From contig CAMTOL010000045.1 of the NCBI GenBank assembly GCA_947074135.1, forward strand, positions 1 to 12,094: a stretch of 12,094 bases of DNA. The letters are read 5' to 3'. The translations under genes and the position numbers were made by a program. The notes beneath the pieces were generated by a model. It was not told where the DNA came from, ran no database searches, and saw only the letters and a list, made by a program, of their open reading frames with translations. The DNA is from an uncultured Rikenellaceae bacterium (GTDB taxonomy: Bacteria; Bacteroidota; Bacteroidia; Bacteroidales; Rikenellaceae). Below, in pieces: positions 1 through 8,898 of the stretch (positions within the stretch are counted from its first letter, which is position 1; each line of letters begins with the position of its first letter).

Positions 1-53
1 CCCTTTTTGAAAAAAGGGAAAACCAAAAACTTTTGACGAGTACTTCGTACTCG
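1..53 (+). promoter_or_regulatory. Two small hairpins upstream of groEL
   Basis: Two inverted repeats lie just before groEL. The first pairs positions 1-8 (cccttttt) with 11-18 (aaaaaggg). The second pairs 37-43 (cgagtac) with 47-53 (gtactcg) around a TTC loop, which makes a compact UUCG-like hairpin. Neither is followed directly by a clean T-run. In many bacteria groES lies immediately upstream of groEL, so this could be the groES-groEL spacer, but no groES codons are visible here. A role in mRNA processing or stability is inference. From 54 to 104 the leader is T/A-rich with no Shine-Dalgarno sequence. Confidence 0.4.
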
Positions 54-92
54 ATAACTTTATTTGATTTACTTTTTGATTTTTAATTTTAG

Positions 93-1736
<1,644 letters not shown>

Positions 1737-1766
1737 TCATTGAGAACCAAGGTTGTTAAAATTTTT

Positions 1767-1808
1767 AAAGGGTAGAGTCAATGCGAAAGGCTCTACCCTT
1801 TATTATTG
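1767..1808 (+). terminator. Intrinsic terminator after groEL
   Basis: A perfect 11-bp stem pairs 1767-1777 (aaagggtagag) with 1791-1801 (ctctacccttt) around a 13-base loop, 30 bases past the groEL stop. The following tract (TATTATT) is T-rich but broken, so termination may be incomplete. Position and stem quality support the call. Confidence 0.75.
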
Positions 1809-2043
1809 ACTAAATAACAAACAACGGAATCACACTCTCGATATTAACAAGTTCTTTATCTGAACAATAAATCAACTAATACGATAAAAAAATTACTCAA
1901 AATTATCGCAATTTCACTTTTTTTCGTATCATTGCACCTTCTTAAGCAGTATTTAATAAATTTATTCATTTAATAACTGAAAACAGAGAACAGACACTCA
2001 AATTCTCAAAAAAACGCTTTAAAACATTAAACAAATAAACAAA
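1809..2043. other. AT-rich non-coding gap between groEL terminator and lipoprotein gene
   Basis: No convincing open reading frame or RNA gene is visible on either strand. The only promoter-like element I see is TATCATTG at 1927-1934, one mismatch from the Bacteroidota -7 consensus TAnnTTTG. It has no clear TTG -33 partner and would leave a leader of about 100 bases before the gene at 2044. I treat it as a weak candidate. The final stretch before the ATG is A-rich. Confidence 0.4.
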
Positions 2044-2529
2044 ATGAAAAAAAGAATGATTGCGCTTATAGCTTTTGTAGCTGTAGCGCTTGTAAGCTGT
2101 AATCCAACTGGAAGCTCAAGCTACAGTCTAACCGTTAACTTCGGCTTTATACCTGCTGTAAACCTTGTAGATACTACCTACCTTGACCCGAGTGTAAATA
2201 ATGCTAAATATAGAATGGACACCATTCTGTTCAACTATCTTAACAGAGATAAAGTTGCAGGAGTTGCATCTTTCTCAGCTACTGGTCCAGACATCTATAC
2301 TATCGACTCACTGCTTAGCAAACAAATTGATAGTACATATAAAGCTCTACTTCCAAGAGCAAAACTATACAACTACAAACAATTGCTAGAAGACAAAGTA
2401 GCATTCTTTGCAGGCGAAATTGAGATAGTTTATGCTACACTTAACCTTGACGGTCAAGAGGGAGAGTACAACAAAGCTGAAAAAATTGATGCAGTAAAAT
2501 TTGAAACAATCAACAAAAGGTACCGGTAA
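2044..2529 (+). CDS. Putative lipoprotein of unknown function
   Basis: I do not recognise the family. The 161-residue product begins with a clear lipoprotein signal: a positively charged start (MKKR), a hydrophobic stretch, and a lipobox LVSC at residues 16-19 with Cys19 as the lipidated residue. The mature N-terminus (NPTGSSS) lacks the acidic run used in some Bacteroidota to send lipoproteins to the cell surface, so a periplasm-facing anchor is more likely (inference). The mature part is mixed and polar with no further membrane segment. A central stretch rich in Ile, Asp and Ser is followed by a charged C-terminus ending NKRYR. The gene stands alone, with a terminator upstream (groEL) and its own terminator at 2554-2594. 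It starts with ATG after an A-rich leader. Confidence 0.8.
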   Translation: MKKRMIALIAFVAVALVSCNPTGSSSYSLTVNFGFIPAVNLVDTTYLDPSVNNAKYRMDTILFNYLNRDKVAGVASFSATGPDIYTIDSLLSKQIDSTYKALLPRAKLYNYKQLLEDKVAFFAGEIEIVYATLNLDGQEGEYNKAEKIDAVKFETINKRYR

Positions 2530-2553
2530 GAATGACTTTTTTAACAGAGTTTC

Positions 2554-2594
2554 AATGGGTGAGTTCGATAATATTCGTACTCACCTATTTTTTT
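2554..2594 (+). terminator. Intrinsic terminator after the lipoprotein gene
   Basis: The stem pairs about 2554-2564 with 2579-2589, roughly 11 bp including one G-T pair, with core ggtgagt/actcacc. A short inner pairing (cga/tcg) is possible in the loop. A run of seven Ts (2588-2594) overlaps the base of the stem. This is a good rho-independent terminator 24 bases after the stop codon. Confidence 0.8.
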
Positions 2595-2598
2595 AGAT

Positions 2599-2630
2599 AC
2601 TATTTTTATAGGTTTTTGCAAAAAAATAGT
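2599..2630 (+). other. Second, AT-rich hairpin downstream of the terminator
   Basis: The sequence actattttt (2599-2607) is the exact reverse complement of aaaaatagt (2622-2630), giving a 9-bp AT-rich stem with a 14-base loop. It follows the terminator by only a few bases and precedes the guaB promoter. It could be a backup terminator, or simply a product of the AT-rich composition. Confidence 0.35.
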
Positions 2631-2744
2631 TAACTTTAAAAATATTATTTTTCGATTTTTTAACGTTTTTAGGTTATTAGACGAATATATACGCTAAAAA
2701 ATACATTTATTTGGTCAAGGATATTAAAATTCGATAAAAAAGAG

Positions 2745-2752
2745 TATCTTTG
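2745..2752 (+). promoter_or_regulatory. Bacteroidota-type -7 promoter box for guaB
   Basis: TATCTTTG matches the Bacteroidota primary sigma -7 consensus TAnnTTTG exactly and ends 31 bases before the guaB ATG. The expected TTG-type -33 element about 20 bases upstream is degenerate (only TTA near 2724-2726). The call therefore rests on the -7 box and its position. Confidence 0.6.
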
Positions 2753-2783
2753 TGCGCAATTAAATGTCAAAATAAACAATGCT

Positions 2784-4259
2784 ATGGCACTAATCGAAGA
2801 CAAAATTGCAACAACTGGGCTTACATTCGACGATGTTCTACTCGTCCCTGCCTACTCTGAAGTTCTACCACGCGACGTTAGTATCGCAACCAAATTCTCT
2901 CGCAGAATTACACTCAACACCCCAATCGTTTCGGCAGCTATGGACACTGTTACCGAGGCTGATATGGCTATTGCTATTGCGCGTCAAGGCGGCATAGGTG
3001 TTATTCACAAAAATATGACTATCGAACAGCAAGCAGCTCAAGTTCGCAAGGTTAAACGTGCAGAAAACGGTATGATTTATGACCCTGTAACTTGCAGCAA
3101 AGAGCACACTGTTGGCGATGCGCTTATCTTAATGCGTGAAAATAGAATTGGCGGTATTCCAGTGGTCGATGAGTCGCACAAACTCATCGGTATTGTTACA
3201 AACCGAGATTTACGCTTCCAAACCGATATGGCACGTAAAATCGAGGAGGTGATGACTAGCAAAAATCTGGTAACAACAATGAACCCAGATTTGACCAAAG
3301 CGTCGCAAATTCTGCTCGAAAATAAAATCGAAAAACTACCTGTAGTTAATGCCGAAGGCAAACTAGTAGGACTACTTACATACAAAGATATTACCAAAGT
3401 CAAAGATAACCCAAACGCAGCTAAAGACTCAAAAGGTCGCCTTAGAGTTGCAGCTGGAGTAGGTGTAACCGCCGACACTATGGACAGAGTTGACGCACTA
3501 GTCGAGGCTGGAGTTGATGCAATTGTTATTGACACCGCTCACGGTCACACTCTGGGCGTTGTTGGCAAACTTAAAGCTGTCAAAGAGAAACACCAACATA
3601 TTGATGTTGTTGTTGGCAATATTGCAACTGGAGCTGCAGCTCGTATGCTTGCTGATGCAGGTGCCGACGGTGTTAAGGTTGGTATTGGACCAGGGTCGAT
3701 TTGCACAACTCGTATAATTGCCGGTGTTGGCGTTCCACAACTAACTGCTATTTTTGATGTAGCTCAAGAGCTTGAGGGCAGCGGTGTTCCAGTGATTGGT
3801 GATGGCGGCATTCGCTATTCAGGCGATATTGTTAAGGCCCTAGCAGCGGGTGCTGATACTATTATGGCTGGAGGATTGTTTGCAGGGGTTGAAGAGAGCC
3901 CAGGGGAAACAATTATCTACAACGGACGTAAATTCAAATCCTACCGAGGTATGGGTTCATTGGAGGCTATGCAGAAAGGTTCGAAAGACCGCTACTTCCA
4001 AGACGTTGAAGACGATGTTAAGAAGCTAGTCCCCGAAGGAATTGCAGCTCGTGTGCCGTATAAAGGGTCGCTTAGCGAGGTTATTTACCAAATGATTGGC
4101 GGATTGCGTGCAGGTATGGGGTATTGCGGAGCGGCTAATCTTTGCGAATTGAAAAAAGCGCAATTTATTCGTATCACGGCTAGTGGTATGAGTGAGTCGC
4201 ATCCTCACGATGTGGCAATTACTCGCGAAGCACCTAATTACTCACCTGAAAAAATGTAA
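2784..4259 (+). CDS. guaB: Inosine-5'-monophosphate dehydrogenase (IMPDH)
   Basis: Cytoplasmic enzyme that oxidises IMP to XMP with NAD+, the committed step of guanine nucleotide synthesis. The 491 residues are the normal length for the long bacterial form. The TIM-barrel catalytic domain is split by a Bateman module: two CBS domains lie at about residues 98-145 and 154-204 ([20 protein letters not shown] and a matching second copy). The active-site loop [10 protein letters not shown] places the catalytic Cys at residue 307. The mobile flap motifs [17 protein letters not shown] and [11 protein letters not shown] carry the usual Arg/Tyr residues. The ATG at 2784 gives the expected N-terminus; the ATG at 2779 is out of frame. 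The gene appears to be transcribed from its own promoter (TATCTTTG) and is followed by a hairpin. All key residues are present. Confidence 0.98.
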   Translation: MALIEDKIATTGLTFDDVLLVPAYSEVLPRDVSIATKFSRRITLNTPIVSAAMDTVTEADMAIAIARQGGIGVIHKNMTIEQQAAQVRKVKRAENGMIYDPVTCSKEHTVGDALILMRENRIGGIPVVDESHKLIGIVTNRDLRFQTDMARKIEEVMTSKNLVTTMNPDLTKASQILLENKIEKLPVVNAEGKLVGLLTYKDITKVKDNPNAAKDSKGRLRVAAGVGVTADTMDRVDALVEAGVDAIVIDTAHGHTLGVVGKLKAVKEKHQHIDVVVGNIATGAAARMLADAGADGVKVGIGPGSICTTRIIAGVGVPQLTAIFDVAQELEGSGVPVIGDGGIRYSGDIVKALAAGADTIMAGGLFAGVEESPGETIIYNGRKFKSYRGMGSLEAMQKGSKDRYFQDVEDDVKKLVPEGIAARVPYKGSLSEVIYQMIGGLRAGMGYCGAANLCELKKAQFIRITASGMSESHPHDVAITREAPNYSPEKM

Positions 4260-4267
4260 AAAAAACG

Positions 4268-4320
4268 CAGAATTGGGGTTGGCTGCCTTGCGCTGCCTGA
4301 ACCCCAATCTGACAACTTTT
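4268..4320 (+). terminator. Hairpin downstream of guaB, possible terminator
   Basis: A 9-bp perfect stem pairs 4272-4280 (attggggtt) with 4300-4308 (aaccccaat). Beyond a bulged A it extends by cag/ctg (4268-4270 with 4309-4311), making about 12 bp. The T-run (TTTT, 4317-4320) comes several bases after the stem, so it is a weaker terminator than those after groEL and queA. It could reduce rather than stop transcription into the DUF3467 gene. Confidence 0.55.
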
Positions 4321-4352
4321 ACAAAATATAATATTCGCAAAAAGAAAAAAAA

Positions 4353-4661
4353 ATGGCAGAACAACATATAAACAACGAACTCGATATAGAGATTAACGAG
4401 GAGATAGCACAAGGCACCTACTCGAATATGACTATAATTTCGCACTCAACAACCGAATTTGTACTTGACTTTGTGCGTATTATGCCGGGGCAACCTAAAG
4501 CACAGGTTAAGAGTCGTATAATTGTAACTCCGGAGAATGCAAAACGCCTACTAACGGCACTCGAAGATAATATCGCTCGCTACGAACAGGCAGTGGGCAA
4601 GATTGGAATGCACACTCCAGAGATGCCAATTATAACTGGCTTCTCTGGTCTTGAGAGCTAA
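4353..4661 (+). CDS. DUF3467 family protein
   Basis: A small 102-residue soluble protein that I recognise as DUF3467, a family of unknown function common in Bacteroidota. An acidic N-terminus (NNELDIEINEEIAQGTYSN) leads into a beta-rich core (TTEFVLDFVRIMPGQPKAQV), then SRIIVTPENAKRLLTALEDN, a helix running into YEQAVGKIG. There is no signal peptide or membrane segment, so it is probably cytoplasmic. The ATG at 4353 follows an A-rich leader (AAAAAGAAAAAAA). It lies 93 bases after guaB with a hairpin between, so it may be partly co-transcribed. No catalytic residues are apparent, and the function is unknown. Confidence 0.9.
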   Translation: MAEQHINNELDIEINEEIAQGTYSNMTIISHSTTEFVLDFVRIMPGQPKAQVKSRIIVTPENAKRLLTALEDNIARYEQAVGKIGMHTPEMPIITGFSGLES

Positions 4662-4665
4662 CTTT

Positions 4666-4762
4666 CAATGCATATTCACAATGCATAATTTTGGTTATTA
4701 TAACAATTAGCTATGCGTTATTAATAAAATAATTATGCATTATGGGTTATGAATTATGAATT
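4666..4762. repeat. Cluster of short direct, inverted and heptamer repeats
   Basis: Three overlapping repeat patterns fill this gap. CAATGCATA occurs twice in direct orientation (4666-4674 and 4679-4687). AATGCATAATT (4680-4690) has a perfect 11-bp inverted copy AATTATGCATT (4731-4741), which could fold over a 40-base spacer. Four head-to-tail heptamers follow at 4735-4762 (ATGCATT, ATGGGTT, ATGAATT, ATGAATT), ending three bases before the next start codon. This could be a remnant of a dispersed intergenic repeat. No coding potential is visible. Confidence 0.6.
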
Positions 4763-4765
4763 AAT

Positions 4766-5323
4766 ATGATTGAGCCTACAACTACCGATGTGTCGTTACT
4801 GCTCTCGCTTAATGGCGATGGCGGTGCGACACTCGATTTTTTAATGTACTACATATCAGGCAGATTTACGTGGATTCCGCTCTACATACTGCTACTTTGG
4901 GGAGTGTGGCGCAAGGTTGGCACTCGCAATCTACTGTGGTTTGCTCTAGGCGTGGTTCTGCTGATACTTGCAGCCGACCAAACGGCAAATTTGGCTAAAA
5001 TGTACTTACCTAAATTAAGACCATCGCACTACGAACCATTAGAGGGTTTGGTACATACGGGGATTTATGATTATCGAGGGGGGTTGTATGGCACGATTAG
5101 TTCGCACGCAGCAAACTGTATTGCAATTGCCATTTACTGTGGTGCTGTGTTACGCAAGGGATGGATTTGGGCATTGCTCACAGTTTGGGTTTTAGTGGTG
5201 AGCTACTCTAGAATTTACCTTGGCGTTCACTACCCTTACGATGTTGCGTTGGGACTAATTGAGGGTGCGCTATGGGGCATTTTATTTGCTTGGTTGTATA
5301 AATTAATCACAAAGAGGCGATGA
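4766..5323 (+). CDS. PAP2-type membrane phosphatase
   Basis: Integral membrane protein of the PAP2 (phosphatidic acid phosphatase type 2) superfamily, which removes phosphate from lipid phosphates. Likely substrates in bacteria include phosphatidylglycerophosphate, undecaprenyl diphosphate and lipid A; the actual one cannot be read from sequence. All three motifs are visible: K78-M-Y-L-P-K-L-R85-P, then ISSHAAN with Ser112, Ser113 and His114 replacing the classic PSGH, and SRIYLGVHYPYD with Arg149, His155 and Asp159. Hydrophobic helices lie at about 24-48, 55-75, 112-129, 132-147 and 158-180. The 185-residue length is normal for the compact form. The start lies straight after the heptamer repeats with no Shine-Dalgarno sequence. 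The stop overlaps the next start (ATGA), suggesting coupled translation. Confidence 0.92.
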   Translation: MIEPTTTDVSLLLSLNGDGGATLDFLMYYISGRFTWIPLYILLLWGVWRKVGTRNLLWFALGVVLLILAADQTANLAKMYLPKLRPSHYEPLEGLVHTGIYDYRGGLYGTISSHAANCIAIAIYCGAVLRKGWIWALLTVWVLVVSYSRIYLGVHYPYDVALGLIEGALWGILFAWLYKLITKRR

Positions 5324-5622
5324 AAGATGTTAGGATAACTGTTGTACGCAAGGTATTTCATAGCGATTTGGCGGCAAAGTATGAGAACCCAATTGAACAC
5401 GCCTGCGAAACAGAACAAGGAGCTGTTTATGTGGCAATTGGAGGCGAGAAACCAGATGGGTTGTGTGAGAGCGCTTGGGGTTCGATGCGTGAGTTTGTGG
5501 AAGAGTTGGCACGAGGTGGCGGTAATTTTTATGATGGTTGGATGAAAAATCCCCATTCGGCTATGATTTCGTGTAACGATGGCTTCCGACCCGTCAGTTT
5601 TTTGATTGAAACAATTGAATAA
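5320..5622 (+). CDS. TIGR04076-like small cysteine-containing protein
   Basis: A 100-residue soluble protein that resembles the TIGR04076 family from memory: a start of the form MKxVxITVVxKxFxxDLA, a central GLCxxAW, a GGGNF turn, and the end CxDGFRPVSFxIE. Three cysteines (29, 49, 85) lie at positions I recall as conserved in the family, which could mean metal binding or redox chemistry; that is inference. The function is unknown. The ATG overlaps the PAP2 stop by four bases (ATGA) and has a purine-rich AAAGAGG just upstream, one of the few Shine-Dalgarno-like sites in the window. The YfhO-like gene begins 13 bases after its stop, so the three are probably co-transcribed. Confidence 0.8.
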   Translation: MKDVRITVVRKVFHSDLAAKYENPIEHACETEQGAVYVAIGGEKPDGLCESAWGSMREFVEELARGGGNFYDGWMKNPHSAMISCNDGFRPVSFLIETIE

Positions 5623-5635
5623 AGATATAAGATAG

Positions 5636-8074
5636 ATGCAAAAGTTTATTAAATCCGTTCTTCCGCACATTGTTGCACTAGTAGTATTTGCTGTCGTTTC
5701 GGCTGCAATGTTTTATCCCGAACTGTCGGACAAAGCACTGCGCCAAGGCGACGTTATCAACCACGAGGGTATGGTGCAAGATATTGACCAATATATTGCC
5801 ACCTACGGCGAACACCCCAACTGGAGCGGACGTATGTTTGGCGGTATGCCCTCCTACACAATGTCTATGGACCACGGTTTTCATCTATTCTCGCTCGTCA
5901 ACCTACACCACGCCGAGAACTCAATTCTGATGCTTTTCCTAGCAATGGCAGGTTTTTACCTAATGCTACTGCTTATGGGCGTTAATGCTTGGGTGGCGAT
6001 TGTGGGTAGCCTCGCTTATGGACTCTCGACCTACTTCCCTATCATAATTTCGGCTGGGCATATTACTAAAATGTGGGCTTTACAATGGGTAGCACCACTC
6101 ATTGGTTCGATTTGGTACACCTATCGTGGACGTATGTGGACAGGTGGCGCACTATCGGCTCTCTTTACGGCTCTGCTCGTCGGCTCATCGCACCACCAAA
6201 TAACCTACTACTTCCTCTTTGTTATAGCGGCTCTTGTTATTATGCAGCTCGTGGTTTCGTTCAAAACAAAGCTACTTAGTCGATTTGCTAAAGCATCGGC
6301 AGTACTACTACTTGCAGCCTCACTAGGCGTTGGGAGCAACATTGTAGGACTATACTACATTGCCGACTACACCAAAGTTTCGACTCGTGGAGGAGCAAAT
6401 GAAACTGCGAATGAAACCAATGAAAAAGACCCAAACAAGACTTCAGGACTTGACAGAGATTACATTACAGCGTGGAGCTACGGCAAAAGCGAAACATTTA
6501 ATCTGTTTATTCCTAATTTTGCTGGTGGTGGTCGTAATTTTAAAGAGGGTGGCGATGTTGACCATACACTCTCGAAATATCAAGTACCTAAGGACTACTA
6601 TAAAAACTTACCCTCATATCACGGCTCACAACCATTTACCGAAGGACCAGTTTACATTGGTGCTGTTATAATCTTCCTAGCTCTCTTTGCGCTGTTCCTA
6701 CTGCCAGGCGAGTACAAATGGTGGATTATTGCCCCTACCCTACTAGCTCTATTGTTAGCTTGGGGACATAACTTAGGGTGGTTCACAAACCTATTTATCG
6801 ACTACTTTCCGCTTTACAACAAATTTAGAGTGCCATCGATGATACTCGTTGTTGTCGAGTGGTCAATTCCGCTACTTGCGTCACTTGGATTGTGCAAACT
6901 CTACAAAATGACTAGCGGACTGCCTATTACATACACACCACCCGTTAAAACCGAAAATGCTCTTTTCATCTCAACTGCAATTGCTGGAGGTTTTGCGCTG
7001 ATTTCAGCTCTAATTCTCCCTGCATTAATGAGTTTCACAGGAGCTAACGATGGGGCTATGGGACTGCCTAACGATATACTTGTGGCGATGGAGAGCGAAC
7101 GTGCAGCACTGCTTAGAGCAGACTCACTTCGTACACTTTTATTGATATTGGCAACTGCATTAGTGTTGTGGCTCTATATAAAAGGTGCAATCAAAAAAAT
7201 GGCAATTATGGTGGCTTGTGTTGCGGCACTTGTCATCTTCGATCTCTTTGGCGTTGACCGCAGGTATGTTTCGAGTGATGATTTTGTGTCAAAACGTGAA
7301 GCAAAAACAGTTGTTGCAACTGATGCCGACAAAACTATACTTCAAGATAAGAGCGACTTTAGAGTTGCCGACTTCTCGACTGGCAATCCATTCTCATCGT
7401 CAAGAGCCTCATACTTCCACCGCTCAATAGGCGGCTATCACGCTGCCAAAATGGGTCGCTATCAGGAACTTATTGATGCTCACCTCTCGAAAATGAACCA
7501 CAAAGTCTATGATATGCTAAATACAAAGTATTTCATAACCAGCGAAGGAGTTGAACAAAACCCAAGCGCAATTGGTAGCGCAACAGTCATTGATAGTGTA
7601 ATCTGGGTAAACAGCACCGCTCAAGAGCTGCAAATGCTAGGTTCGCAAGAGTTTAACCCTAGCTATGTGGCAATTGTAAACGAAAAATATCGTGACGCAC
7701 TAAAATCTGCCGACATTAGTGCAATTCCAGACTCTAACGACTATGTGCAACTCATAAGCTATGAACCAAATAGACTGAAATACGAGGTTCAAACCCAAAA
7801 TAATCGCCTAATCCTCTTTAGCGAAATTTTTCACAAAGATTGGGTAGTTTCGATTGACTCCGAGTTAGCTACACCAATCGAGGTGGATTATGTGCTACGT
7901 GGAGTAGTAGTACCTAGTGGAGTTCACACCGTAGAGTGGGTTTTTGTGCAACCTAATAGCAAAGTTATGATGAGTATTGCAGCCGTTTCGACTAGTGCAA
8001 TTATTTTGTGGTTAATTGCTATATTTGCACTCTGGATTCATACCCTCATAATATCAAAAACAAAAGATGAATAG
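5636..8074 (+). CDS. YfhO-family polytopic membrane protein
   Basis: Large integral membrane protein (812 residues) of the YfhO family, with the GT-C glycosyltransferase-like layout. A first helix at about residues 9-27 is followed by an extracytoplasmic loop with RQGDVINHEGM and the conserved stretch WSGRMFGGMPSYTM near 63-76. Many further helices run to about residue 540, then a large soluble domain and a final helix near 775-800. The soluble domain contains YDMLNTKYFI (about 625-634), a motif I associate with this family. B. subtilis YfhO is linked to glycosylation of lipoteichoic acid; the substrate in Bacteroidota is not known, so a role in moving sugars from a polyprenyl carrier is inference. 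The frame is intact throughout. The 3' end overlaps the first ftsX codons by eight bases. The stop is TAG. Confidence 0.88.
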   Translation: MQKFIKSVLPHIVALVVFAVVSAAMFYPELSDKALRQGDVINHEGMVQDIDQYIATYGEHPNWSGRMFGGMPSYTMSMDHGFHLFSLVNLHHAENSILMLFLAMAGFYLMLLLMGVNAWVAIVGSLAYGLSTYFPIIISAGHITKMWALQWVAPLIGSIWYTYRGRMWTGGALSALFTALLVGSSHHQITYYFLFVIAALVIMQLVVSFKTKLLSRFAKASAVLLLAASLGVGSNIVGLYYIADYTKVSTRGGANETANETNEKDPNKTSGLDRDYITAWSYGKSETFNLFIPNFAGGGRNFKEGGDVDHTLSKYQVPKDYYKNLPSYHGSQPFTEGPVYIGAVIIFLALFALFLLPGEYKWWIIAPTLLALLLAWGHNLGWFTNLFIDYFPLYNKFRVPSMILVVVEWSIPLLASLGLCKLYKMTSGLPITYTPPVKTENALFISTAIAGGFALISALILPALMSFTGANDGAMGLPNDILVAMESERAALLRADSLRTLLLILATALVLWLYIKGAIKKMAIMVACVAALVIFDLFGVDRRYVSSDDFVSKREAKTVVATDADKTILQDKSDFRVADFSTGNPFSSSRASYFHRSIGGYHAAKMGRYQELIDAHLSKMNHKVYDMLNTKYFITSEGVEQNPSAIGSATVIDSVIWVNSTAQELQMLGSQEFNPSYVAIVNEKYRDALKSADISAIPDSNDYVQLISYEPNRLKYEVQTQNNRLILFSEIFHKDWVVSIDSELATPIEVDYVLRGVVVPSGVHTVEWVFVQPNSKVMMSIAAVSTSAIILWLIAIFALWIHTLIISKTKDE

Positions 8075-8870
8075 ACGAGTTTACACAGGCAGAATAGCCT
8101 CAGTAATAGGAATATCGGTAGCACTCTATCTGGTAGGCGTAGATCTATATGTCGTTTTGGAAGCATAGAAAACACTGCAAGATCTCAGAGGCGAATTGAA
8201 AGTGTCAATAACAGTTAAAGATAGCGAAAGAATCGACCCTTTTGCAACAACAAAAGAGCTGCAAAAAATCGAGATAATACGTTCTGTTGAGTATATTGAC
8301 AGCACTAAAGCAGAACGCGACTTCACCTCCCACTTAGGAGTAAATTTTACTGAACTGGCAGGCGTTGGCGTACTGCCTAGCTCGTTCTTGGTTACAATAA
8401 AAACAGTTGGCGGAGCAAGAGAAGGCATTAACGAGTTTAAACAAACCGTAAAACAACTCGATTGGGTCGAAAGCGTTCAGAGCGAAGATGCGATAGTCGA
8501 AGAGATTGAACGGACAACCAAACTAATGGAGCAGTTTTCGATGTGGCTAGGTGGAGTTGTGGGAGTTGTGGCACTTATTATCTGCTTTGTGTTGATAAAG
8601 TTATCGATTGGAGCAACATTCAACTGTTATGACTACCAACTGCGTCCAATACTTAGCTCGAGGTGCTATCGTTGGGCGTGGGTAAGCGGAGTGGTAAGTG
8701 GAGGCGTTGCCACTGGGCTACTTTGGTTTACCATTAAAACCTCAGATATGGTACTGCCCCAATTGGAATTTTCGTACGACACTCTGCCGCTAATTTCAGC
8801 TGTGCTGATTGTTGGCTCAACAGTAATGACGCTACTCTCAACAGCACTTTCGATTGCAGTTCAAAAATAA
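8067..8870 (+). pseudogene. ftsX: ftsX interrupted by an in-frame TAG (cell-division permease-like protein)
   Basis: FtsX, with the ATPase FtsE, transmits signals across the inner membrane to peptidoglycan hydrolases. An ATG at 8067, overlapping the YfhO gene end, opens 33 codons (MNRRVYTG...VVLEA) holding the first membrane helix, which contains an unusual Asp26. TAG at 8166-8168 stops it. The same frame then reads on to TAA at 8870. The rest is clearly FtsX: an extracytoplasmic domain with VEYIDSTKAERDF and LPSSFLVTIKT, then three helices. Without the TAG the product would be 267 residues. The longest open part starts at a TTG (8196) and gives 224 residues lacking the first helix. The loop after the second helix, normally RLxIYxKRFxIxTMxLVGAT, reads IKLSIGATFNCYDYQLR here and barely matches. 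It could be a decaying gene, a sequencing error, or a split or suppressed gene. Confidence 0.75.
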
Positions 8871-8898
8871 AAATAGACAAATAATTCATAAAAAAGAT

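Noticed and set aside
2595..2783. Riboswitch (for example purine or guanine class) in front of guaB
   Set aside because: The probable transcript start just downstream of TATCTTTG leaves only about 25 bases of leader, too short for a riboswitch, and no conserved aptamer core is seen.
3077..3535. 152-codon minus-strand open frame inside guaB
   Set aside because: It lies wholly opposite the IMPDH gene, is Ser/Thr-rich low-complexity as expected for a shadow frame, and resembles no family.
5236..5670. 144-codon minus-strand open frame across the PAP2, TIGR04076-like and YfhO gene junctions
   Set aside because: All three plus-strand genes are better supported by motifs and tight spacing. The minus frame shows no domain or signal.
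8166..8168. TAG as a reassigned codon (pyrrolysine or an altered genetic code)
   Set aside because: groEL and the YfhO gene end in TAG at normal C-termini, PAP2 and truB end in TGA, and no suppressor system is visible in the window.
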